From positions 614,074 to 678,073 of the forward strand of contig JAQGBZ010000003.1 in assembly GCA_034687125.1 (NCBI GenBank): a DNA stretch of 64,000 bases. Reading direction: 5' to 3'. A model generated the notes under the pieces. It saw nothing but the letters and a program-made list of their open reading frames with translations. It did no database searches and had not been told where the DNA came from. The DNA comes from Neelides folsomi. Taxonomy: Eukaryota; Arthropoda; Collembola; Neelipleona; Neelidae. Made by a program: the position numbers and the translations under genes. This document shows, piece after piece, positions 36,943-49,691 of this stretch (positions are counted from its first letter, which is position 1; each line of letters begins with the position of its first letter).

Positions 36943-37972
36943 TTTACCTTACTATTAAAGAGGCATATTATTGGTATCTTTTTATACCCAAAAATGACAT
37001 CTGTTTTTTAACGACTCCGCTTTCACTTTGAAAACAATTTTTATGAGATTACTCACCTTTAAATTTATTAAATTCATGCCAAATAAAATTATGTCATATT
37101 GGTATTTCATTTACATTTACATAAATATACATAGAGTACTGCTACAGTACAGTTAGAGTTCGTACTTTTTTGAATTCATTATAACTTAAATTAGTTTTGA
37201 ATATAATATAACTAATACATAATATACTGTAAATATATAAAAATATAATATACTGTAAATATATAAAAATATAATATACTGTAATTGAAATTAATTAGAG
37301 TTTGTTAGCTAAACTACATTAATTAAATTATCTATCCAAACATTTGAACTACGAATACAAAATCACGTTTCACCACTTTAGAGACATATCTTTGACATCA
37401 TTATTTACGTAATTTCAGTAGATATCATTTAATAATTTATATCAGATTGCTTCTAATATGGCACTACACATTGAATAACTGAAATCGTTTAATTTGCATT
37501 TAATCTCAATTTACAATGCTTTTATGATAACATACGCCATTTATTCAATTGTTTATTTTCCCATAAATTACTCTTATGAGGAATTGACACTATATTTTTA
37601 CAATTCTTTCTTCAATATTTAACTACTTTTATTTAGAATACTTTCATATAATATATTATATATGGTGTATTATATGAACAGTAATAAGTATTTATCAATC
37701 AAGAAGTCAATTACAAAGTGTATTTGGTAATTGGTTACATTTAAAAACATTACTCTATATAAATGTAATACATTATTTAATTTGCTTTACTAATCTTTCA
37801 TTTTTATCTAGTCAGATCATTTCAATAGTATTATGATTGTTAATTAACTTCAATTCAATGTAAGTTTGTTTAAAGAATTTAATCATTTAAAGTTTCTCAT
37901 GGTCAATGTCGCCCCTTCAATCGATTATTCAGCTCTATACGTTCATAGAAAATATTTTAATTAGTAGACAAA
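36943..37972. other. Divergent AT-rich promoter region
   Basis: Lies between two divergent secreted-protein genes. Strongly AT-rich; includes the short tandem repeat at 37,221-37,283. No coding signal. Confidence 0.45.
37221..37283. repeat. 26-base AT-rich tandem repeat, about 2.4 copies
   Basis: A 26-base unit beginning AATATACTGTAAATATATAA is repeated at 37,221 and 37,247 with a partial third copy from 37,273. Simple local duplication in non-coding DNA. Confidence 0.75.
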
Positions 37973-40220
37973 ATGGCTTTGTTGAAGGTTGTTCTCTCTT
38001 TTTTAATTTTAACGATCACCTTCGTGGTGGGTCAAGATGAAGGAATCAAACTTAACTGTCGACTTCCATCAAGCATCCAAGAAGAAATTGACGCTAAAAA
38101 GTCAGATGTCGACAGAATTGTTAAACACATTCTCGATGGACCTTTCAAAGGGATAGCGTACACAAAACTTGCAGATTTTGTCGACAAGTTTGGATCCCGA
38201 GTGACTGGAGCTGAAAGTCTTGAATTATCCATTGCCTACATGGTCGAATACATGACCAATGACAACTTGACCGTTACAACAGAACAAGTTGAGATTCCAG
38301 CTTGGTCAAGGTAAAAATTTAGTTCAGAATTGGGGCAATGATGAACAATATTTAGGCGCACCTATGATTAATTGATAATATTAAATTCATAGATGGCAGG
38401 ATCATTCAACTCATTTCACCCCGAAACAATAAAGCCGGATAATATTAATTAATTTTAATTTTTACTTTAGAGGCGAAGAGCACGCTTCAATCACAGCACC
38501 AAGACCCAAACCTCTTCTTGGACTTGGAGAATCCGTGCGAACAGGGCTTGATGGAATCGAAGCTGAAGTTCTTGTTGTCACCTCATTCACCGAACTTGAA
38601 CAGAAGAAAGCTGAAGCTATGGGGAAAATAGTTGTCTTTAATCAACCGTATAACAACTACCACACCTCGGTTGAATATCGAACACGAGGAGCTAACGAAG
38701 CAGCCAAAATTGGAGCTGTTGCGGCGCTGATTCGCTCCATTACTCCATTTTCCCTCGATACTCCCCACACTGGACATTTCTTTTATGATAATGAAGTGAC
38801 AAAAATCCCGGCTGCTTGCATTACAATTGAAGATGCTGAGCTCCTTCATCGATTGTCAATAAGTATTTGATCATCTAAGCAAAAATATTATTTTATATAC
38901 ATATTAAAAATAATAATAGTCATATACAAATACAATCTCATTGATATTAAAGTAAACATTGGGGCTATTCTTTTTGCCATAAGAATGACCATTTATACTA
39001 TCATTTCTATGTTAAATAACAAAAATTTCGAATGAAATAATTCGAAATAATAATAATTGAGCTCAATTCAAATCTTGTTATTTAATATAGAAATGATGCT
39101 ATAAATGGTCATTCTTATGGCAACAAGATTAGCCCCTATGTTTACTTTAATACCAATGAGTATAACAAATATATGATTTGTTTAATAATAGTGGGGCAAG
39201 TTATAAAAATTAATTTCACAATGCTTCCAACAATTGAAGAAAACAAAGAATCAAAGAACGCAATTGGTGATTTTGTCGGAAAAACTTTACCTGACGAACA
39301 TGTAATCATATCAGCTCATATTGATAGCTGGGATGTTGGACAAGTAAAATGACTTATAATTAAAATTCCAATCAAAATTAATTAAATTGACCACTTAATA
39401 AAAATAATTATGATTAATTAAAAGTTAGGAAGGTAAAACTATTCAATTAAAATGTTTAATTGATATTTGAGGGTGCAATGGATGACGGTGGCGGTGTGAT
39501 TATTTCCGCTGAAGTTCACAATGTTCTCACTGATTTGAATCTTCACCCAAAGCGAACCATCCGAACAGTTCTTTGGACAGCGGAAGAATTTGGGCTTCTT
39601 GGAGGAAGATCTTATGTTGAAACCCATAAGGCCAATCTTGATAAAATCTCTGCAGCTTTCGAATCCGACTCTGGAACTTTTAATCCTCTTGGGTTGGATT
39701 ATGCAGGAAGTGAAGATGCGGGGTGCATTTTGCAAGCTATTTTAGCATTGGCACCATCGCTCAACGCGAGCATGTTGAGAAGACGCGAGAGAGTTAGCAC
39801 AGACATTGTGCATTTACAAGATCAAGGTGTTCCGGGAGTTTCGCTTAATTCGGACGAATCCATGTACTTTTGGTATCATCATTCGGAAGCTGACACAATG
39901 ACCATTCAAGACCCAGACCAAATGGACTCTTGTCTAGCTCTTTATACCATTTCTTCTTATGTCCTCGCTGACTTGTCAATTAAACTACCACGGTACAATT
40001 TTAATTTTTTAACCATGAATTCACTAAAGTTTAATAAATTACTTACCCATTCTTAATTCTTATTGTTAATTTTTAAATTAAATGTAATTTGATTTTTAGT
40101 GGAAATTCGAGTGAATGGATTGTTGACCCCGATTTTGATGATAATTCCGGAATGAGAATTAATACAATGAACATTATTTACTTAATGCTTATAATTTCAT
40201 TATTCTACAATTTATATTAA
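37973..40220 (+). CDS. Carboxypeptidase Q-like (plasma glutamate carboxypeptidase, peptidase M28)
   Basis: Zinc dipeptidase/aminopeptidase of family M28, secreted or lysosomal. Five exons in phase: 37973-38310, 38471-38862, 39192-39343, 39472-39992, 40100-40220; 507 aa. A signal peptide (ALLKVVLSFLILTITFVVG) leads. The PA-type insert includes GKIVVFNQPYNNY. The catalytic domain has all expected metal and catalytic residues: H286 (SAHIDSWDVG), D298 (GAMDDGGG), E332/E333 (WTAEEFG), D360 (ESDSGT) and H430/H431 (FWYHHSEADT). Oddity: the last exon adds a hydrophobic tail (NIIYLMLIISLFYNLY) after a short acidic/Ser stretch, which looks like a GPI-attachment or membrane-anchor signal rather than the soluble end of vertebrate CPQ. 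AATAAA at 40,236. A foldback repeat sits in the second intron. Confidence 0.92.
38937..39160. repeat. 224-base foldback (MITE-like inverted repeat) in a CPQ-like intron
   Basis: The left arm (38,937 to about 39,029) and right arm (about 39,070-39,160) are near-perfect reverse complements with only a few mismatches, around a loop of about 40 bases. Matching pieces include ATTAAAGTAAACAT on one arm and its complement near 39,140, and CCATAAGAATGACCATTTAT with its complement near 39,105. No coding capacity. A non-autonomous hairpin transposon is the likely origin; a clear target-site duplication was not made out. Confidence 0.8.
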
Positions 40221-40363
40221 TTTTTTAAAAATGTTAATAAAATTAATAAACGTTCTTCGGTTTTTTTAAATAAAATATTTATTTGATCGATAAATATTAT
40301 TAAAAATTACAAAAATGAATTTATTAATTACAATCATATGTAAAAAAAATCAAAAGATAATTT

Positions 40364-41422
40364 TTAACTCAAGCTAATCTTTGTGCACCAACATTTTCTT
40401 GTACAAGATTCGACATCTTCTTCCAATCCACTCTTGGTGTAGTTGGGTTGAAAGGATTTCATACAAATGCAAACATTCGGCCATGGCCAAGGACGATCGG
40501 TGCATTGCAAACCCCTGTCCGGGTCGCATACAACTTCTTTTTCATTTGGATTGCAAGCATATCCATATGTGAGCCTTTCAACTTCAAAGCATAAGCCATT
40601 GGGTTTTAAAATATTCGGATGTTTGCATTTGCATTCTCCGCTCTCATGAACCAAAGATTTTTTACATGGCTTACAAATCTGATTATTTTCCCCCTTTGGT
40701 TGGAGCACATAAGGTGGACCACATTTTTCACATACATATCGTGTATTTTCTTCTTTGTAATAGACCATGTATTCTTTCTGACATGTACAGGTGTTGTTCT
40801 CTTTGGTTAAATTAAAACCTGCCAAGCAATGCCTGATGCATCTATCCATCTTAAACACAGGATTATAAATATAGCCATCATCATTTTTGTAATTACAAAT
40901 GCATTTTCCATCATGATTGCATGTGAGGCCTCTTTTGTGTTTGCATGGATAATCGGCGCAGTTCCGAGCTTCTCCTTGTTTTGAAAAATGTTCGGTGTAG
41001 AAACATTGTTCCTCTTTATGGTTATAAGCTCCGCCAAATCGGCATGTGCATTTTCCTTTAAAACAATAGAGATCGCGTTCCCATTGGCATCTTTCATAGG
41101 GATTGTATCTGTCACAGGATTCATCGTAGAGTTTTCCTTTGGCGCAAACGTTATTTTCCTTAATGTGTTCTTTAACAAGATTGTAATGACGTTCACAATG
41201 ACAAAAACTGGAGTTGCTGCCTGATCCTATTCCATGACATAGTTTATGTTTCCCAACACAATCCCCTTTGGGGTCTGATTGATTAATTGTACATTTCTCA
41301 TTCTCAAAATAGAACTTATTATCATCAAAATCCCATTCTTCCTCATAAGAAAAATTAGGCTCAATGAGACACCAAATTAGGATGATTGGAATAAAGACAA
41401 AGTGCAAAATAATACTTTTCAT
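40364..41422 (-). CDS. Secreted cysteine-rich protein with EGF/EB-like repeats
   Basis: Single-exon frame of 352 codons with a signal peptide (KSIILHFVFIPIILIWCLIE) and about 44 cysteines spread through the mature part in spacings typical of EB or EGF-like modules (for example KGKCTCRFGG, NHDGKCICNY, ENNTCTCQKE, SGECKCKHP). Several N-glycosylation sites (NQS, NSS, NLT, NNT, NYT) support passage through the secretory pathway. Arthropod proteins of this kind are often extracellular or salivary/gut surface proteins, but no specific function can be given. It converges with the carboxypeptidase gene. Confidence 0.82.
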   Translation of the reverse strand: MKSIILHFVFIPIILIWCLIEPNFSYEEEWDFDDNKFYFENEKCTINQSDPKGDCVGKHKLCHGIGSGSNSSFCHCERHYNLVKEHIKENNVCAKGKLYDESCDRYNPYERCQWERDLYCFKGKCTCRFGGAYNHKEEQCFYTEHFSKQGEARNCADYPCKHKRGLTCNHDGKCICNYKNDDGYIYNPVFKMDRCIRHCLAGFNLTKENNTCTCQKEYMVYYKEENTRYVCEKCGPPYVLQPKGENNQICKPCKKSLVHESGECKCKHPNILKPNGLCFEVERLTYGYACNPNEKEVVCDPDRGLQCTDRPWPWPNVCICMKSFQPNYTKSGLEEDVESCTRKCWCTKISLS

Positions 41423-41801
41423 TTTCTTGAATAATAATTGAATGGATTCACATATTCACTACAAATAAATACTTGCCCAACTTCAACGCATAGGATGTAT
41501 CTATGGTGATTTGAATACTTTTATGACAATGAGAAATATGACTACGGATCTCGATTTCTCGATATGTAAAAAAACATGAAAATTTTTTCCACTGGTAGCG
41601 AGAATTGATTCAGAGACAGCTTGAATTATAGGCATTTATTGGCCATCGAAGAACTTATTTTGTATTCGACCACCATCGCCTGTAATATGTTAGAAAAGAA
41701 ATTTTAAGCGGATCAACTTCCGCGTATTTCTGTCAATTGGAAATGAAAGTCAAGAAGGGTTTCTTTATATCTCGGATAGGATAAATCTATAAGTATCACG
41801 T
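41423..41801. other. Upstream region of the Cys-rich gene
   Basis: No coding frame. Contains the promoter of the minus-strand Cys-rich gene. Confidence 0.4.
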
Positions 41802-42047
41802 TCATTGCTTCCGAGTGTTCAGAGGATATTGAGACGGGATTGTGAACGTATTATAATTTCCTCTCAAATGTCCGGGCGGGTGAAATGAATTCCGGAAACA
41901 ATAAGACCTGACATTTCGAGAACCACGGAATCCCCCCTTTGGGACGAACAACGGTGAAGAATCCCATTCAATATAAACTCCCGGCTTTGAGCATAAGCCT
42001 TCGGATACAAAAAATTTCAACATTGTTATAAACTTCTCAAACTTCAA
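41802..42047 (-). CDS. Unassigned 81-codon frame (possible exon or short secreted peptide)
   Basis: Frame beginning MKFEKFITMLKFFVSEGLC and continuing through GVYIEWDSSPLFVPKGG and SRNVRSYCFRNSFHPP. It has more balanced composition than the surrounding AT-rich DNA and two to three cysteines, which hints at real coding sequence. No partner exon, domain or convincing signal peptide was found. It could be the last exon of an unseen gene or a relic. Confidence 0.25.
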   Translation of the reverse strand: MKFEKFITMLKFFVSEGLCSKPGVYIEWDSSPLFVPKGGFRGSRNVRSYCFRNSFHPPGHLRGNYNTFTIPSQYPLNTRKQ

Positions 42048-45000
42048 AAGAATTTATTTTCAACTTTATTAAAACGGGATTTAAACTTTACTAAATTAAT
42101 TGTGAGTAGTTTAACCTCATGCAATTACAAAATAAACATAAGGTTATTTACAGAATACAAACTCCAAACAAACCATGCATTATTATTTTATGCACAATAT
42201 GTTTGTTAGAATTGTTAGAATAAACCAAAAACAATATAATTGACGAGAAAAGTTCAAAAAAACATTTTGTTAGAATTTTAGTGGATAGAAGTTTTGTTCG
42301 AAACTATTTTTATTAAGATAGTGAAAATGAGAATCTAGCATTAAGACCAAAGTTTTTCATATGTGTTAAGGACGTGGACAAAGTGTTATATGTAATATAT
42401 TATAAATGGAGTTAATTAAAAATTTAGAGCTATACTTAAATCCTGAATGTACTGTGTATAATGAGATGATCTACATGTGCTAATCTCTTCAACAGATTAG
42501 CTTTAAGATGTTCCAAAGACAATGAAAATAATGAAATGCCAAGAATACAAATTGCCTCTTCAGAACCCAACTATAACCCATTTGAGTTTATGAATTAAAG
42601 CATATCTAAATACACAAATGACTTGAGTCTTCTCTCTACTAATTCCACAAACTAAATATAAAATACATTATATTGTACACTTAAGTAGAGGTGATTTACC
42701 TATAATTAATGGTTATTATAACAATCATTACAAATGGAATTAATGCATAAATACAGTATATCCACCTATCCTATATTTATCCTATAGGTTAGTTGTTAGC
42801 ATTAGTTAATAAATTGAATTATAATAAGTAGAGATAACCCAAAGACGTCAAGTGAATAACAGAAGGAAGAGTTGAATGAGCGTGGGATTGTATACTAATA
42901 TTTCCTATATGGTCAGATATACCGGCCCTTTTGTCCTACAGTATAAATGAAAGAGGATCTTGCACATCTTCTTCAGTCAGCTTGATTTCCCTTCTAAGGC
43001 TTCATCTCGACGGCTGCTCCTGCTCATTCCAATACCCCTTTCTCTCTCTTTTCTCTTTCAAACGTCTTGGCTGTGAGTTAACTGCGACTTTGGATATTAT
43101 CCGTAGGGTGAAGATGGGTTTTGCAATTACCCATCGTGTGAAGTGAGTGCGTAGAAAGGAGTGTTTGCGGCAGACTTAATTGGCAAATTTACTTCTGTCT
43201 TTTTTCCATATCGATCTTTATGTCCCTTTAGCTTAAAGAACCCCACTTGTTGTTAATTAACAGGGTGGTTCAATTAAAGAATTAGCTCCTTCGTTGTGAG
43301 AGCGCGTGGGTCGTCAAGTGGTGTGTAATTTCCATTCCGGGGCCAATTAGTCTTTTCTCTCCCTTCGTCTTCCCTTCGACGTTCCTCAGCGTGAGGACGA
43401 GGGAGTCGGATGTAATGGGAGCCGACGCGGAGGAGGAAAAACAGAAATAGAAATTCGAATATATTCGGGAGAGGCAGAGGAGAAATCTGGTCGTATGAAA
43501 CCAAGTCGTCTATAACGAACATTCCGTGAAATTAAGGAACGAAATATTTCACCGATATAATCCGCTTCAACTTGTTCACCACGAAGTTTCCCCTTTTATC
43601 TGCCAAAGGCAGGCCCAAGAAAATTTAATTGTTATAAGAATCAAACCTTTGGTCATTCCGATATCAACTTTGGGAAAATAAAACTTTTCATATATTTTTT
43701 CTCACCGTTTTTTTGGATAGGAGCATTGTTGGGAAAACAATTGTGAAAGGAAAATATTTTTTATACCCAATAAGTTTATTTCAAAGGGCCATTCCCGAGC
43801 TGTGTATGAGAGGCACATAAAATAATATGTAGGGAGTGGAGTGGATTAAGAGATCATTTATTTCCTCTGGGGATTCTTTCTTATATCTCTGGCGGCCAAC
43901 GACAAAGGTGGTGAGTGCCTTGAGAGATTTCCTACTTTAATCTCACCTTAAGCTTTCAATTTCACCTTTTTCTCCTTTTATGTTATAAACATTTGTATTT
44001 TTAATTATTAAAACTATAATAAATATAAGAAGTTAATTTGTACGTATAACTATTGTACATAATTTTATGTGCATATTACCTATGCAAAATTAATACTATC
44101 TCTACTTACGAACCTTTGATTTTACATTTGATTTTAATAATAATTTCATTAGAATTATTTATTTCATATAACTTATGAGCTTAATATCAGTAATGGTTGG
44201 CTAAAAGTAAATGAAAATCTCATTAGCCCATTTAATAGAAGGAATTATGGGAAGATAATGAGTGTTTATGAATCTTCGTTATCTTCGTCAGTGGAGGATA
44301 AATGAGGATTCATATTTGCGTAAACCTTTTAACTTATTACCCCATCAAATTCTCCTTTACTCATTTTTTCCTCTCTTCACCACTTTATAGCTATTTACAT
44401 AAATTGGACCCTTTTTATCATTTTTAAAGATATGGAAAAGAAATCCAATGCGTTCTATCTTCGTAGAAATATTCATATTATACAAGAATTCCATGAGACG
44501 TGTGTGATAGAGAATAGTGACTAATATTAGGATATTTCTATTATTTGCAAATACATGAAGAATTTAATAGTCTCGATATGACCGAAGATGACACGCAGTT
44601 TTTTCCTTAGATTTTCCTATGTCTGCAGATATAGTTAAAATTGTTCAGAGAGAGATAGATGTGTAATTCTTCAATGGGTTTTTTATAAATCTTTGAATTT
44701 TTATTCATGGCATCGCTCCATGTTTGCGGAATAAGGTGGTGGGATAATGATGAGTTCGGAGGAAGACGAAGTATAAAGACATTATACGGGTAGCTATCGT
44801 TTATGGGCCATTAGGAAGTGATAAGCTGCTCCTTCTTTTTCAACCCTAAATTATCATTCTACACGCCTTCGGGGTTTACAAAATACCTCGTAAACAGTGT
44901 TATATACAAATATATCTCTTTTGTATCACTTCCCAGTCTGAGTCTATTATGGGACAAAATAAGTATTTGGACTACACAAATGGCCAATAATGGCAAATAT

Positions 45001-45412
45001 ATCTATTAGAAGAATGTATGAGGTCGTATGGTAATGGATTGTTTGTCCCCCCGCCGTCGCTTCCAACTTTCATATCCGGTCCGATCGATTTGAAATATTT
45101 ATCGGAGACTCGGGCGGATACAAGAAACACGTATCTGTGAAATCTGGAAATTTCCGTCTGTCCCTTAATCCACTTGAGAAACGACTTTCCTATTCAATGT
45201 ATTTGATCTATGTGGTGGGATTGGAGGCGGCGTTGCATTCCGATTCACATTGACTCATATGTTAAGCAATGGGCGTTATATGAAAACTCCGAGTTATATT
45301 ATTGACTCATGTTGAATTCAATTCCATTAGGAGGAGATTTGGAAAAAATAAATAAGGGCTCTGAAGATGGGACATTTATGGGAGCGAAAGTAGGAAGATA
45401 ATACATTGGATA
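42048..45412. other. 3.4-kb region without an assignable gene
   Basis: AT-rich with G+C-richer patches near 42,950-43,110, 43,290-43,500 and 45,030-45,250. Short frames in these patches show no family resemblance. Untranslated exons and control sequences of the receptor gene downstream are the likeliest content. Confidence 0.4.
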
Positions 45413-48400
45413 ATGGACGAGAACCTCAACGGGAGTCATATCAATGGGAGTGAGGATGGGAGCGTCTGGGGCGGGATTCCGATTCGTGACCCACTCTATG
45501 TCGTCCTACCAATGACCTTTGTCCACTCCCTCATTCTCCTCACCGGACTATTGGGGAATGTCTCCACTTGCGTGGTCATTGCAAAAAACTCTTACATGCA
45601 CACTGTGAGTTTTAAAACTAAACTTTTAAACTTCTTATAACTTGTAATATTACTCCTTTACGAATATTGAAATTAAAGGAGGAAAGTTTGGATTTGAATG
45701 AGAGATTTTTAATGGGGGTAGGCAACGAACTACTATTTATTTTCCCTGGCCGTCTCGGATCTCCTCCTTCTTCTTTGTGGGCTGCCGACTGAGATGTATC
45801 TCAATTGGGTGAAGTACCCTTACATCTTTGGAGAGCCTTTTTGCATCATTCGCGGACTCACGGCCGAGACGAGTGCGAACGCGACTGTTTTAACTATAAC
45901 GGCCTTCACGGTCGAAAGATATGTCGCCATTTGTCATCCTCTTCGGTCACACACCCTCTCGCAGCTGTCGAGGGTCATCAGACTCGTGTTGGGGATTTGG
46001 CTTCTCGCCCTCGCCCTCGCCCTCCCTCAAGCTGCACAATTTGGGGTCATCGACGAGGTAAATATTTTTCCTTTTTTTAAATTCCACTTATAAAATTAAA
46101 ATAATTAAATAATATAAAAATTTTCAACTAGTTGTTCATAGATTCTTCATGTCGCTTTCCTCTACTTTATTTAATTTGGAAGCAAAAGAGCAATTTTTCA
46201 ATAAAATGTGTGTGTGTGGAAGTGATACTTTAAACTCTTAATCCAACCGAAGTAGCGATGGTTGGGAAGTTTGGTCAACTTTCCCTCTTTGACTTAATTC
46301 GAGCAGCTAAAAGTTGAAAACTCCCATTTCCATACGTAGAGGATATGTCGTGAAAGTAAATATAAATTACCCCTTTAGCTTTTTCAATGTCAAAACTTTT
46401 TTTTCCTTTTTTGGGACGAGCGTTAACTGTCAGGAACACATGTGAATTTCCATAATACTCGAATCCATTTACCCCCATATTAAGTGAATTTCATTGCGCA
46501 ATTCGCAATCCATTTCCCCGCTCTCTCGCTTCAGTATGATTTTGGGCGATAATGTAAATAGATTGGCGTATAATTGAACTGACTTTCAATCACTTGTAAT
46601 AATTTTTATTGTTTCCAGGTGTACAAAGGAGCGGTGGTGATTAAAGGTGCTTGGTGTTCGATTAAAACCGAGGTTTTCCCCTACGCCTTCCAACTCTCCA
46701 TTCTCATCTTCTTCCTCGTCCCAATGAGCATCATCTCCGTCCTTTATGTCCTCATTGGGCTAAAGCTGAGGAAATCCCGCCGTGGTAAATTCTCATTTAG
46801 TTCTTAACAATCCACCCCATTTAAATTATAAATGAAGAGTTAAATGAATTTAGGCTGTTTTATGTATACATAATATTTCATGGATCAGATTTTAATTATA
46901 ATTCTCAAAAGAGAACCACCTCATTTGGTTGAGATTTATTTGGACAGGAGGTGAAGAGGAATGTTGTGCAAGAGCACGCGTTCTTCTGTTTCCACATGTC
47001 ACAGACTGAGGGTGAAGTGAAAAGGATCGTTTGACATGTTTTCAATAAGAAACTCCTTTTGGCAAATTGAGGTTCTTCCATCACTCCTCTACTAAAGTAT
47101 TAGATGAACTCACAGAACTCTCATTGTCTATATTGGCCATGCATTGAGCAAATGCCAAACACTCCCCATGTGCTGAACATGTTACTTTCCTCTGTTTTCA
47201 CTATATGAACTTTATAAATGATATTTATACAGAGTGTGATTCTCAACAGAGTGAATTCATTCATAATGCGAGATGTAAATTATAAGAAGACATGTCTGTG
47301 TATAATGTAAGAAACAGATCGAACCAAATTCCCACGCAAGTTTTTTCTCAAAAAGAAAAACACATTTTTTGCTTATTCCGAAGTGAATCTTGAAATATAT
47401 TTGATTTTAAATAAAAGTTTGTTTAGGCGCTGAGGTTCCGAATTGGGAAAGGCCAACGTGGGTTTTATAAAAGTGGTTCAACGAGGTTGGCTTTTACCAA
47501 CTTCACATATTATGCATTTGATAAAAGAATCTTCCTATCTCTCAATTGAGATGATTCGGAATGTTATTTTAATGTATAGAACTACCAGGATGGAGATGAC
47601 ACTTTGGAGTGTTTGGAGTGTCTGACAGCTGTGAATTTATTTTCCTAGGGCCGGATCGTCATTCTTCATCCAATCTTCCGAGATCTACTGGTCCGAACCG
47701 ACATTCCCAGTCTCACGTCATTCGAATGCTAGGTATATTTTATACGTTAACTATTTTAATTCTGAGTGATTTAAATGCATTCCACTATTTTATGCATTCC
47801 AAATTCCTTCCTTATGCATTCCAAGACTGGCCAAGTTATGAGAGGTAATTAATATAATTTTCTAGTCGCCGTCGTTGTCGCTTTTTTCATTTGCTGGGCG
47901 CCATTCCACACTCAGCGTCTGTTGGCCATTTACGCTTCGTCCCTTCCTGGCCAGCCGTCTCATGGTTTCCTCGTGGCTTATAAAGTGATTCACTACATGA
48001 GCGGGATTCTGTACTATGTTTCCACCTGCATCAATCCCATTCTGTATCACATCATGAGCAACAAGTTCCGCCAAGCGTTCCGAGACACTCTTTCTTCGCT
48101 CTGCTCCTCTGGCCCGACTCCTCAGGTGCCGGAGTAAATTTTAAATTCCTTATTATATACATTTGGACATTGACAGCGGTCTTACTCGGCGATCCGTGCA
48201 GTTCCGGCCTTGATGAGCAACCGGGAAACGTACCTCATTCCGGCTTGCAGTAGGGACCCCACCGGACTCCCCGCCGACGGAAGGTGAAAGAAATTAACGG
48301 AGGCTAAACGCCAAATCTCGTGAAGGCAGGAGGTGACGACGGATGGCGACTTCCACCATGACCAGCCGTCCTCGACCAACATCTCCAACACGAGTCTGCA

Positions 48401-48473
48401 GGATCTCGATGACGAGGAAACGACCGGGATTGAACTTGCCGCCGTCCTCGCGATGGAAAACAAATACCAGTAA
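45413..48473 (+). CDS. Neuropeptide GPCR, pyrokinin/CAPA (PRXamide, neuromedin-U-like) receptor
   Basis: Rhodopsin-class receptor predicted to bind pyrokinin or CAPA-type amidated peptides at the cell surface. Exons: 45413-45604, 45722-46057, 46619-46784, 47649-47732, 47866-48125, 48177-48283, 48326-48473; 430 aa. Landmarks: two N-glycosylation sites at the N-terminus, TGLLGNVSTCVVIAKN (helix 1), ATNYYLFSLAVSDLLLLLCG (helix 2), ETSANATVLTITAFTVERYV with the ERY motif (helix 3), AFFICWAPFH (helix 6) and NPILYHIMSNKFR (helix 7). If exon 5 is read through, the protein ends at 48,137 (349 aa) right after helix 8. Splicing from the GTGCCG donor at 48,126 extends it by 81 residues in phase, ending NISNTSLQDLDDEETTG plus a short tail, a Ser/Thr/acidic end typical of such receptors. 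The last junction needs a 42-base intron. Pyrokinin versus CAPA subtype is not resolved. Confidence 0.9.
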
Positions 48474-49656
48474 TCAACGTCGCTCTCGATGATCTCTGCA
48501 GCAGCTTAATCAGTCTCATATTGATCAACCCATATGGCAAATATATTTAAATGTTTATTAAAAAGATATTATATTTATTAAATGCAATTAAAGTTATACG
48601 TGGATCGTGTTGCTTTCATCATGAATAAAATAATTGAAAAATTTTATTCTTTATATTTATTAAATATTTGAATGACTTGGATTCATTAACCGAAATCCGT
48701 TTCACAGTTTCACTCCATTTAATCTATTCATTTAAGGGTTTTTGTAAACTTTGAAGTTTGTTTGAAGTTTGTTTGAAGGTTCTTTCATTTAGGACAAAAT
48801 ATATAGTTGGAACTTAAATTCTTCAAATTTTTTTCAACTTAATTTCTTCGGACTTTTATATTTATTAAAAGATGAAAGGGAAGTTGGAAGTATTAGGAAT
48901 GCATTAAAACTAGTTTTTAAAAAACTTCATTGATTCTTTTTTTCTTCGAAGGGCTTTTAAGCTCTTTTTAAAGAGCAAGTTTTATTAAATTCTCCTTCTT
49001 TCGTACGCACAGTGTCATGAGGAAGGGATGGTAAATGAAAGCGTAATATAATAATAATAAAATGAGATTCTCTGGCTCTTATTGTCAGATACAAGAATTT
49101 TCCTTCGAGCTCTTGCTTATTTATAGAAGACGTTAATTGGAATGTAGGAGGAAAATCGTCGAAATTCATATATAGCCAATAAAAAGCATTGAACAGGAGA
49201 TATAAAACTCTCTATATGTTTATAAGTATTTATATGCCTCAATTTATTAGCAGATATGTCAAAGACCAGTAAAATGGACGTGGGCAAATACGAGAGCAAG
49301 TAACATAGTACATACATATATCAAATATTTCCCATATAAGAAACCCTTACGTTTCTTATATTCATTATATACTGACTTCCAGTGTACTAACATATAAATT
49401 GTTTTATAGAGGTCTTCAGTCATACTTAGGTCTTATATAAATAAAAAGTATGAAATAATGCGATTTGGATCCAAAGATTCGGAGCTTTTTTCCCTTCTGT
49501 CCAAATGAGTTTATTTACCAGTGGAATTAATAAAAGAAATTTTCCGCGCCCCGTCTCCACACAAGTAGATTTATTTTTATACACGCCGAGTGGCAAATGA
49601 TTGGGAATGTAGCGAATGTAATATTTGGAGATGTAGGTATTATGTATATCAAGATA

Positions 49657-49691
<35 letters not shown>

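Noticed and set aside
48285-48287. Selenocysteine at the TGA in the receptor tail
   Set aside because: GPCRs of this family are not selenoproteins, a second in-frame TGA follows, and a splice explanation exists.
48182-48540. Two minus-strand frames of 78-93 codons
   Set aside because: They are antisense to the receptor tail exons, which splice in phase on the plus strand.
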